Part shown: in pieces, positions 7,301 to 12,770 of the stretch
Layout: each line of letters opens with the position of its first letter
Numbering within the stretch: the stretch's first letter is position 1
Source of the DNA: an uncultured Anaerolineae bacterium
Lineage (GTDB): Bacteria > Chloroflexota > Anaerolineae > Anaerolineales > UBA11858
Length of the DNA: 12,770 nt
Direction of reading: 5' to 3'
Assembly: GCA_937893815.1 (NCBI GenBank)
Contig: CALCSH010000607.1
Span: 1 to 12,770, forward strand
The notes under the pieces: model-generated
Seen by the model: the letters and a program-made list of their open reading frames with translations, nothing else
What the model was told of the DNA's origin: nothing
Database searches by the model: none
Position numbers and translations under genes: made by a program

Positions 7301-8259
7301 CACGCGAGCGTGAGATTGAAGCCGAGTTGGCGCGTGCCTGGATGGTGGATCGTGCCTGGAAAGATGTCGCCGAAAAGGCCTGGGCCTGGCTGGATGAAGA
7401 AGGCTATGACCCCAACACCATTGATGACGATAACCACGTCCGCCGCCTGTATATGGAAATGTGGCTTGGTGAACGCGGCTACGATGTTTATAACCTGATT
7501 TCTGATGAAACCTACGCCCGCCGTTCAGTGGTGCGTGAATGGCTGCGCGATAACGGTTTTGATCCTGATCAGATTTTGTTTTTCGAAGACCAGAAAATTC
7601 ATAACGATATGCGTGACGATCAGGACACGCGCGCAGTGCGTGCCTGTTTGCGATTGTGGCTTATCGACCAGGACGTGAAAGTAGATACTATCGCTGATGA
7701 AGATTTACGCGCTCGCTCAGACGAAATTGTCAGTCGTGATAACATCCCCTCGCCGATTCTAGGAAAACAAATATTGCGCGATGGTAAAACCGGCGATCCC
7801 TTTGACCGCCCCATCACGGTGGGTGTTATGTCCATACTGAAGCTGCACCACCTGGTTGAAGATAAAGTTCATGCTCGTTCTACTGGGCCATACAGCCTTG
7901 TATCTCAACAGCCGCTGGGTGGTAAAGCGCAGTTTGGTGGTCAGCGCTTTGGTGAGATGGAAGTGTGGGCGCTGGAAGCCTATGGCGCTGCCCACATACT
8001 TCAGGAGATGCTTACTATCAAATCAGACGATGTGGTTGGCCGTGTAAAAGCCTATGAGTCAATTGTAAAAGGCGAACCAATGGAAGACCCCAGTATCCCG
8101 GCGTCTTTCCAAGTTTTAGTAAAAGAACTTCAAAGCCTGGGTCTGTCCGTGGAAGCAGCAACCGATACCGGGGGCGTGATTCGCTTTGGCAAGGAAGATA
8201 CCCGCAAGAAGCGCCCCAAATTGAGTACGGGTTTGTTGGGCCTGGGCGAAAACCATTGA
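4354..8259 (+). CDS. rpoB: DNA-directed RNA polymerase subunit beta
   Basis: RpoB is the beta subunit of RNA polymerase, forming one jaw of the enzyme and part of the active site and rifampicin pocket. The 1301-residue reading frame is intact. It shows the rifampicin-region pattern with D418, H428 and S433 matching the residues of susceptible enzymes, the T-P-E-G-P-N-I-G-L-I motif, the active-centre E760-D761, K912 and K920 (G-D-K and R-H-G-N-K-G), and the C-terminal G-G-K-A-Q-F-G-G-Q-R-F-G-E-M-E-V-W block. CAGGAG (4338-4343) precedes the ATG. Two insertions stand out relative to enzymes such as E. coli: about 53 extra residues after E-T-P-Y-R-R-V (497-556), and about 135 extra residues between V-F-D-G-A (979-983) and D-G-K-T-G (1143-1147), made of W-L-x3-G-[YF]-D repeats. 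rpoC does not follow. Expression is likely from the promoter at 4161-4190. Confidence 0.98.
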   Translation: MAQLPPSKSYARIEVNFGLPDLIEVQLESFERLKSERLADLFHEISPIESYNGDMRLYFPSYTPESKEWGLTYWFEESKYSVDECIERDLTYACPLYVSVLLAGPAVPEPIKQDIFLGEFPEMTDKGTFIINGTERVVVTQLIRSPGVYFEAETDRTTGRRLANSKMIPDRGAWMEFGTRKSDYLTLKFNRRRTIPVTIFLRALAAVDDGLADNAILEGTDEELLRLFEDVDNNPDRMYIPATLAQEPEWDLSSGITIAEAALLEFFRRMRPGDPATLENAREFLEEQLFQHRRYDLKRVGRYKLNQKLELHDLVPIEHRTITKWDVIRLVRHMIVINNGVEHPDDIDHLGNRRTKTGGELIQNKLRIGLRRMERVVKERMSIRDKDNLSPVSLINVRPVVAALREFFGSSQLSQFMDQTNPLAELRHKRTLSALGPGGLRRERAGFDVRDVHQSHYGRICPIETPEGPNIGLIGRFASFAKVNEYGFIETPYRRVLRALPPDSPKLTGRMLRDDVVDPKTEKVIIEKGTRVTEELAKKIAKVKVKEVLVESFVTNDYSYLSADTEDKFVIAQANSPLNEHGEFIRGRASSRHRTSFIFSPADNIDYMDVAPHQIVGISAALIPFLEHDDANRALMGSNMMAQAVPLLHPEVPRVSTGMEYSAAMDSGQVVVAQEDGEVISVTGGRVVIRHSEGERVYTMRKYQRSNQSTCVDQRPAVTKGQIVKKGEVIADSSSTVDGNLALGQNALVAFLSWEGANYEDAIVISERLVQDDRFTSVHVEKYEVEARDTRLGPEEITRDIPNVGETAIKDLDEDGIIRIGAEVGPNDILVGKISPKGEKELTPEERLLRAIFGEKSRDVKDTSLRMPHGSRGKVVDVKVFSRDDGVELSSGVETMVRVSVAQHRKLASGDKLAGRHGNKGVVSVIVPEENMPFLEDGTPIDIILNPTGVPGRMNLGQVLEVHLGWAARRLGFRAITPVFDGAREREIEAELARAWMVDRAWKDVAEKAWAWLDEEGYDPNTIDDDNHVRRLYMEMWLGERGYDVYNLISDETYARRSVVREWLRDNGFDPDQILFFEDQKIHNDMRDDQDTRAVRACLRLWLIDQDVKVDTIADEDLRARSDEIVSRDNIPSPILGKQILRDGKTGDPFDRPITVGVMSILKLHHLVEDKVHARSTGPYSLVSQQPLGGKAQFGGQRFGEMEVWALEAYGAAHILQEMLTIKSDDVVGRVKAYESIVKGEPMEDPSIPASFQVLVKELQSLGLSVEAATDTGGVIRFGKEDTRKKRPKLSTGLLGLGENH
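7321..7773 (+). repeat. Imperfect tandem-repeat insertion within RpoB (residues 990-1140)
   Basis: The inserted segment carries four copies of a W-L core at residues 1012, 1037, 1063 and 1102. In the first three the core reads W-L-x3-G-[YF]-D and is followed by a hydrophobic residue and an acidic cluster. Unit lengths are 25, 26 and 39 residues, the third being extended by an acidic loop, and the fourth copy is degenerate (W-L-I-D-Q-D-V-K-V-D). A-W-M at 995-997 may be a further decayed copy. Repetition is visible at protein level and only weakly in DNA. The reading frame is maintained throughout. Confidence 0.75.
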
Positions 8260-8284
8260 CGCTGATTAGCCGCTGTGATAGAAT
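8256..8284 (+). promoter_or_regulatory. Sigma-70 promoter of the str operon, overlapping the rpoB stop
   Basis: TTGACG (8256-8261) and TAGAAT (8279-8284) are separated by 17 nt, and TGA immediately before the -10 box makes it an extended -10. The -35 box includes the TGA stop codon of rpoB (8257-8259). Transcription would start near 8291, about 147 nt before rpsL. Confidence 0.75.
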
Positions 8285-8358
8285 CACCGGTCGTTGTCCC
8301 ACTTGGGAGGGCAGGCAATAATCCCCTGCTCGTTAACAGAGTAAAAGTTGTTTGACGC

Positions 8359-8387
8359 GAGGCCATCATTGCAGTAGCGATGGCCTC
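8359..8387 (+). promoter_or_regulatory. Hairpin in the rpsL leader
   Basis: A perfect 9-bp stem, GAGGCCATC (8359-8367) with GATGGCCTC (8379-8387), encloses an 11-nt loop. The following sequence (CGTTGTTG) is not a proper T-tract. It might be a weak terminator for read-through from rpoB, an attenuator, or a leader structure for rpsL. It lies 50 nt before the rpsL start. Confidence 0.5.
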
Positions 8388-8437
8388 CGTTGTTGAATAA
8401 AAGAAATTGTTAGAGTAAGTATTTATTGGAGGCGAAC

Positions 8438-8851
8438 GTGCCCACGATTAATCAGTTGGTTCGAAACGGACGAAAATCGAAACAGGTAAAAAGTAAAGCT
8501 CCTGCTCTTCAGTATACGTTTAACTCGTACGACCAGCGTCGTATTCGGCAGCCGAAAGGCGCTCCTCAGAAACGCGGTGTTTGTACCATCGTGCGTACAA
8601 TGACCCCGAAGAAACCGAACTCTGCGCTGCGCAAAATTGCGCGTGTGCGCCTCACAAATATGATTGAGGTGACAGCATATATCCCGGGCGAAGGGCATAA
8701 CCTTCAGGAGCACTCCATTGTTTTGGTTCGTGGAGGCCGTGTGAAAGATCTGCCAGGTGTGCGCTACCATATTGTGCGTGGCACACTTGACTCGACGGGC
8801 GTGGATGATCGCAAGCAAAGTCGCTCGAAGTACGGCACTAAGAAGCGATAA
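8438..8851 (+). CDS. rpsL: 30S ribosomal protein S12
   Basis: S12 sits at the decoding centre of the small subunit and influences accuracy. The 137-residue product starts M-P-T-I-N-Q-L-V-R and includes T-P-K-K-P-N-S-A-L-R-K (56-66) and R-G-G-R-V-K-D-L-P-G (98-107). The lysines whose changes give streptomycin resistance (K58/K59 region and K103) are unchanged, and D104, the residue methylthiolated in some bacteria, is present. A loop between P-A-L and P-Q-K-R-G is about 15 residues longer than in E. coli, similar in style to Gram-positive S12. The start is GTG at 8438, since GGAGG (8428-8432) is 5 nt upstream and the product then begins exactly like the family. An in-frame TTG at 8426 would lie across that site. 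Confidence 0.97.
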   Translation: MPTINQLVRNGRKSKQVKSKAPALQYTFNSYDQRRIRQPKGAPQKRGVCTIVRTMTPKKPNSALRKIARVRLTNMIEVTAYIPGEGHNLQEHSIVLVRGGRVKDLPGVRYHIVRGTLDSTGVDDRKQSRSKYGTKKR

Positions 8852-8866
8852 TACAGATTACCTGAT

Positions 8867-8893
8867 AATCGCCGGAAAATTTCCCCGGCGATT
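8867..8893 (+). promoter_or_regulatory. Intercistronic hairpin between rpsL and rpsG
   Basis: A perfect 9-bp stem, AATCGCCGG (8867-8875) with CCGGCGATT (8885-8893), has a 9-nt loop. A smaller 5-bp stem, GGCTT/AAGCC (8906-8910 with 8918-8922), follows just before the rpsG ribosome-binding site. The 94-nt rpsL-rpsG spacer is the same place where E. coli S7 binds to repress its own operon. A comparable role here is inferred from position only; partial termination or mRNA processing are alternatives. Confidence 0.5.
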
Positions 8894-8945
8894 CTTAATG
8901 CAAGTGGCTTTTAAAATAAGCCTAAGTACGAAACGGAGAAATTGA

Positions 8946-9413
8946 ATGCGACGGAATAAAGCTCCAAAACGCGAAATTCAACCGGATGTGCGCTTCGGTA
9001 ATGTGAAAGTGCAATCCTTTATCAATCGCGTCATGAAGGATGGAAAGAAAAGTGTTGCATCCCGCATGGTGTATCAGGCCCTGGATATTGTTCAGGAGCG
9101 CACTGGTAATGATGGTTTGGAGATGTTTGAGAAAGCCATTGAAAACGCATCTCCAATTATGGAAGTAAAGCCCCAACGTATTGGTGGCGCCACCTATCAG
9201 GTGCCTATGGAGGTTTCCTCCCACCGCCAATTCGCTTTGGCTACGCGCTGGATTTTGGGAGCGGCCCGCGGTCGTTCTGGAAAATCTTTCCCCGAACTTC
9301 TTGCTGACGAACTTTTGGATGCTGCAAATAGCACCGGTTCGGCAGTCCGCAAACGTGAAGAAGCTCATCGCATGGCGAAAGCCAACCGCGCTTTCTCCCA
9401 TTTTCGGGCTTAA
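8946..9413 (+). CDS. rpsG: 30S ribosomal protein S7
   Basis: S7 is the primary assembly protein of the 30S head and contacts the 3' domain of 16S rRNA. The 155-residue product has the expected basic N-terminus (M-R-R-N-K-A-P-K-R), the V-K-P-Q-R-I-G-G-A-T-Y-Q-V-P segment, and the R-W-I-L-G-A-A-R and E-E-A-H-R-M-A-K-A-N-R-A-F stretches of the family. GGAG (8935-8938) precedes the ATG. It follows rpsL by 94 nt and precedes fusA by 17 nt, the normal str-operon order. Confidence 0.97.
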   Translation: MRRNKAPKREIQPDVRFGNVKVQSFINRVMKDGKKSVASRMVYQALDIVQERTGNDGLEMFEKAIENASPIMEVKPQRIGGATYQVPMEVSSHRQFALATRWILGAARGRSGKSFPELLADELLDAANSTGSAVRKREEAHRMAKANRAFSHFRA

Positions 9414-9430
9414 TTCTTAGGTATATTCTG

Positions 9431-11509
9431 ATGACTCGCCAGTACCCTTTGGAACGGTATCGAAATATAGGTGTCATTGCCCATATTGATGCCGGGAAAA
9501 CTACCACAACCGAGCGCATTCTGTTCTATACGGGCAAAACGCACCGCATTGGTTCCGTTGATGACGGCACGACTGTCACCGATTGGATGGAGCAGGAGCG
9601 TGAGCGTGGTATTACCATTGTTTCTGCAGCAGTTGCAGCAGAGTGGCGAGAACACCTTGTCAATATTATTGATACACCAGGCCATATCGACTTCACGGCT
9701 GAAGTTCAGCGGTCTTTGCGCGTCTTGGATGGCGGTATTGTTGTGTTTGATGCCGTTCAGGGTGTAGAACCACAGAGCGAAACTGTATGGCGGCAAGCAG
9801 ACCTTTATGGCGTGCCCCGCATCTGCTTTATTAATAAGATGGATCGCGTGGGCGCGTCCTACGAAAACACCATCAAAACCATTCGAGAGCGTTTGGCTGC
9901 CAATCCGGTAGCTGTGCAGGTACCGGTGGGTACTGAAGCCGAATTCAAAGGTGTGATCGATCTGTTCACGGAGCGTTCCATTATTTGGCAAGATGACCAG
10001 GGAGAAAAACCCATATTAGGTGATGTCCCGGTTGATCTTCAAGCGCATGTGGATGCCATGCGAATGCGCATGGTAGAACAGATTGCTGAGACAGATGATG
10101 AGTTGACCTTGAAGTATCTGGAAGGTGACAATATCTCTGTTGATGAACTAAAAGCAGCTTTACGGAAGGCCGTAATTTCCGGAGAATTAACCCCCGTATA
10201 CTGTGGCACATCTTTGCGCAATAAGGGTGTTCAGCCTGTACTGGATGCTGTTATCGATTTTTTGCCATCACCATTGGATATTCCGGCTGTGAGAGGGTTC
10301 CGCCCAAACAGCGAAGAAGAAGTTGAACGTGCCGCGGATGACGTATCTCCTTTGAGCGCTTTGGTATTCAAGATCGTTACCGATCCGTATGTGGGCCGCT
10401 TGGCTTATATACGTGTATACTCGGGCAAGCTGACAAAAGGTTCCTCGGTTTATAATTCTGTAAAAGAGAAAAAAGAGCGCGTTGGTCGTCTTATTCGTAT
10501 GTATGCTGATCGCCGCGAGGATATTGATGATGCCTCCGCTGGTGATATTGTCGCAATTCTAGGACCCAAATTCTCATTTACCGGCGATACGCTTTGCGAT
10601 GCTGCCAATCAGATCATTCTAGAAACCATCAATTTCCCCGAACCGGTCATTTCTGTGGCGATTGAACCGAAAACAATGGCAGACCAGGACAAAATGTCGG
10701 GTGCGCTGCACAAACTTTCGGAAGAAGACCCCACATTCAGAGTCCGAGTGGACCATGATACTGGACAAACGGTTATCTCCGGTATGGGTGAGTTGCACCT
10801 CGAAATACTGGTTGACCGCCTTCTGCGAGAATTTGGTGTTCAGGCGCGCGTGGGTAACCCGCGTGTGGCCTATCGCGAATCGATTACTCGCAGTGTTGAT
10901 AAAGTGGATTACCGCCATGTGAAACAATCTGGCGGACGCGGACAATATGCGCATGTGACCATTGCCCTGGAGCCAAATGAGCCAGGCGCAGGTATCTCGT
11001 TTGAAAATGCGATCGTTGGTGGTACGATACCCAAAGAATTTATTCCCGCTGTTGAGAAAGGTATTATTGAAACCGCTGAATCGGGTGTCCTGGCGGGTTA
11101 TCCTGTAACCGACATCAAAGTTCGGTTGTATGATGGCTCATTCCATGAAGTCGATTCAAATGAGATGGCTTTCAAGATGGCTGGTTCGATGGCATTTCGT
11201 GAAGGTGTGCACAAAGGCCATCCCGTTTTGCAAGAACCGATTATGAAGGTGGAAGTTACAACCCCAGATGAATACCTGGGCGATATTATTGGACAAATGA
11301 ATTCCCGACGCGGTGAAATTCTGGGCATGGAAATTCGTCCTTCAAATTCACAAGCCGTTCGGGCGATGGTTCCCCTGGCTGAGATGTTCGGATATGCCAC
11401 ACAATTACGATCGGCAACCAAAGGGCGCGGTGTGTTCACGATGGAATTTGATCACTACGCCAAAGTTTCTGAGAAATTAGCAGAGCGAATCATTCGAGGC
11501 GAGTTGTAG
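9431..11509 (+). CDS. fusA: Elongation factor G
   Basis: EF-G is the GTPase that drives translocation of tRNA and mRNA and, with RRF, recycles ribosomes. The 692-residue protein has normal length. It shows G1 A-H-I-D-A-G-K-T-T (17-25), switch-I R-G-I-T-I with T62, G3 D-T-P-G-H (81-85), and G4 N-K-M-D (134-137). Domain IV includes Q-S-G-G-R-G-Q-Y-A-H-V, and the tip loop F-H-E-V-D-S has H572 where E. coli EF-G has H583. The ribosome-binding site is modest (TTAGGT, 9417-9422), and translation may be helped by coupling to rpsG, 17 nt upstream. Nothing suggests a paralogue with altered function. Confidence 0.97.
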   Translation: MTRQYPLERYRNIGVIAHIDAGKTTTTERILFYTGKTHRIGSVDDGTTVTDWMEQERERGITIVSAAVAAEWREHLVNIIDTPGHIDFTAEVQRSLRVLDGGIVVFDAVQGVEPQSETVWRQADLYGVPRICFINKMDRVGASYENTIKTIRERLAANPVAVQVPVGTEAEFKGVIDLFTERSIIWQDDQGEKPILGDVPVDLQAHVDAMRMRMVEQIAETDDELTLKYLEGDNISVDELKAALRKAVISGELTPVYCGTSLRNKGVQPVLDAVIDFLPSPLDIPAVRGFRPNSEEEVERAADDVSPLSALVFKIVTDPYVGRLAYIRVYSGKLTKGSSVYNSVKEKKERVGRLIRMYADRREDIDDASAGDIVAILGPKFSFTGDTLCDAANQIILETINFPEPVISVAIEPKTMADQDKMSGALHKLSEEDPTFRVRVDHDTGQTVISGMGELHLEILVDRLLREFGVQARVGNPRVAYRESITRSVDKVDYRHVKQSGGRGQYAHVTIALEPNEPGAGISFENAIVGGTIPKEFIPAVEKGIIETAESGVLAGYPVTDIKVRLYDGSFHEVDSNEMAFKMAGSMAFREGVHKGHPVLQEPIMKVEVTTPDEYLGDIIGQMNSRRGEILGMEIRPSNSQAVRAMVPLAEMFGYATQLRSATKGRGVFTMEFDHYAKVSEKLAERIIRGEL

Positions 11510-11553
11510 AAATTATTTCAGTACCTAACTAGATAATATTTAGGAGAGCACGT

Positions 11554-12756
11554 ATGGCAAAGGAAACATTTGTACGCGATAAGCCGCACTTGAACGTAGG
11601 GACCATGGGTCATATTGACCATGGGAAGACGACCTTGACGGCAGCGATCACGAAATATTGTGCGTTGGCCGGGAAAGGTGATTATCGAGCGTTTGACACG
11701 ATCGACAATGCCCCAGAAGAGCGCGAGCGCGGGATCACGATCAACATTGCGCACGTAGAGTACGAGACCGATGCACGTCACTACGCCCATGTAGATATGC
11801 CTGGGCACCGTGACTACATCAAGAACATGATTACGGGAGCGGCGCAGGTAGATGGTGCGATCTTGGTGGTAGCGGCGCCGGATGGAGCGATGCCGCAAAC
11901 CCGGGAGCATGTATTGCTGGCCCGTCAGGTAGAAGTGCCGAGCATCGTGGTCTACATGAACAAAGTGGACATGATGGACGACCCCGAACTGCTGGAGTTG
12001 GTGGAGTTGGAACTGCGCGAGCTGCTGGATGAGTATGGCTTCCCTGGGGATGAAACCCCGATCGTGAAAGGGAGTGCGCTGGCAGCCCTGGAAAGTGAAA
12101 GCACCGATCAGAATGCTCCGGAATATGAGAGCATCAAAGAGTTGCTGCGAGTGGTGGATGAGTATATTCCCCAGCCAGTGCGCGAGTTGGACAAACCGTT
12201 CATGATGCCGGTGGAAGATGTCTTCTCGATCAAAGGACGCGGAACAGTTGTAACCGGACGCATCGAGCGGGGTGTGGTGAAAGTCGGTGAACCGGCGGAG
12301 ATCATTGGTCTGCAAGAAAAGACCGCCACCACCGTCGTCACGGGTGTGGAGATGTTCCACAAATTGTTGGATCAGGGACAGGCGGGTGACAATGTAGGCT
12401 TGCTGTTGCGCGGTGTAGACCGTGAAGCTGTCGAGCGCGGCATGGTCATCGCCAAACCCAAGAGCATCACCCCGCACACCAAGTTCAATGCGCAAGTGTA
12501 TGTGCTGAAAGCCGATGAAGGTGGACGCCACAAGCCGTTCTTCCCTGGGTATCGCCCGCAGTTCTACATCAAGACGATTGATGTGACCGGAACGATCACC
12601 ATGCCGGAGGGCGTAGAGATGGTCATGCCTGGCGATGATGTCAATATGGAAGTAACGTTGATCGTCCCCGTTGCATTAGAACAGGGTCAGAACTTTGCTA
12701 TCCGTGAGGGTGGCCTGACCGTAGGTGCTGGTGTTGTCACTAAGATCATTGAATAG
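11554..12756 (+). CDS. tuf: Elongation factor Tu
   Basis: EF-Tu delivers aminoacyl-tRNA to the ribosomal A site in a GTP-dependent way. The 400-residue product has G1 G-H-I-D-H-G-K-T (19-26), switch-I R-G-I-T-I (59-63), G4 N-K-V-D (136-139) and G5 S-A-L (174-176), then intact domains 2 and 3 (G-R-G-T-V-V-T-G-R-I-E-R-G, and the C-terminal G-G-L-T-V-G-A-G-V-V-T-K-I). The G3 motif reads D-M-P-G-H (81-85), where most bacteria have D-C-P-G-H. AGGAG (11542-11546) lies 7 nt before the ATG. Codon choice is richer in ATC and other G/C-ending codons than in fusA, except for the last 28 or so codons. A second tuf copy may exist elsewhere. No separate promoter was found in the 44-nt gap after fusA. Confidence 0.98.
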   Translation: MAKETFVRDKPHLNVGTMGHIDHGKTTLTAAITKYCALAGKGDYRAFDTIDNAPEERERGITINIAHVEYETDARHYAHVDMPGHRDYIKNMITGAAQVDGAILVVAAPDGAMPQTREHVLLARQVEVPSIVVYMNKVDMMDDPELLELVELELRELLDEYGFPGDETPIVKGSALAALESESTDQNAPEYESIKELLRVVDEYIPQPVRELDKPFMMPVEDVFSIKGRGTVVTGRIERGVVKVGEPAEIIGLQEKTATTVVTGVEMFHKLLDQGQAGDNVGLLLRGVDREAVERGMVIAKPKSITPHTKFNAQVYVLKADEGGRHKPFFPGYRPQFYIKTIDVTGTITMPEGVEMVMPGDDVNMEVTLIVPVALEQGQNFAIREGGLTVGAGVVTKIIE

Positions 12757-12763
12757 GTAAAAT

Positions 12764-12770
12764 ATGGCTG
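12764..12770 (+). CDS. Start of the next gene, possibly rpsJ (partial)
   Basis: Seven nt after the tuf stop there is ATG-GCT-G at the window edge. In many bacteria tuf is followed by rpsJ (ribosomal protein S10) at the head of the S10 operon, and S10 often begins M-A. Only two codons are visible, so the identity rests on gene order alone. Confidence 0.35.

Noticed and set aside
8352..8380. Second promoter candidate TTGACG with TAGCGA in the rpsL leader
   Set aside because: The -10 is poor and the elements overlap the 9-bp hairpin; the promoter at 8256-8284 is much better.
11504..11537. Possible tuf promoter (TTGTAG with GATAAT)
   Set aside because: The spacer would be 22 nt and the hexamers are weak; tuf is more simply part of the str transcript.
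11518..12531. Long open frame (337 codons) on the minus strand opposite tuf
   Set aside because: It is antisense to a clear EF-Tu gene with biased codons, has low-complexity H/Q/R-rich composition, no recognisable domain and no ribosome-binding site of note.

Overview
The window is a housekeeping chromosomal segment from a bacterium, most probably a Chloroflexota (Anaerolineae-like) genome. That placement is an inference. It rests on mid-GC composition, mixed ATG/GTG/TTG starts with good Shine-Dalgarno sites, the sequence style of EF-Tu, S12 and RpoB, and an RpoB with unusual insertions. No mobile elements, CRISPR arrays, tRNAs or rRNAs were seen.

Layout: (1) Positions 55-2324 (+) hold an ECF sigma factor, its zinc-binding membrane anti-sigma factor and a signal-peptide-bearing beta-helix/multi-pass membrane protein. 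The three are overlapped or coupled, behind an ECF-like promoter. (2) A 20-bp bidirectional terminator (2333-2383) separates this operon from a convergent pair on the minus strand: era (3985-3065) and a lysoplasmalogenase-type membrane protein (3061-2384), only 3 nt apart. (3) A 368-nt divergent regulatory region (3986-4353) carries a near-consensus sigma-70 promoter for rpoB and a leader with a perfect 10-bp hairpin. (4) rpoB (4354-8259) is followed not by rpoC but directly by rpsL-rpsG-fusA-tuf (8438-12756), and the first codons of a further gene, probably rpsJ, lie at the right edge.

Functionally the right two thirds are core gene expression: the RNA polymerase beta subunit, ribosomal proteins S12 and S7, and elongation factors G and Tu. 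Era is a ribosome-assembly GTPase, so most of the window concerns transcription and translation. The str genes have their own strong promoter whose -35 box overlaps the rpoB stop codon, so rpoB and the str operon can be controlled separately although adjacent.

The most unusual content is inside RpoB. A roughly 135-residue extra segment near residues 990-1140 is built of four imperfect repeats with a W-L-x3-G-[YF]-D core. A second extra segment (residues about 497-556) resembles a module often seen in beta-prime subunits. The absence of rpoC next to rpoB, and of rplKAJL upstream, is the other notable organisational feature.
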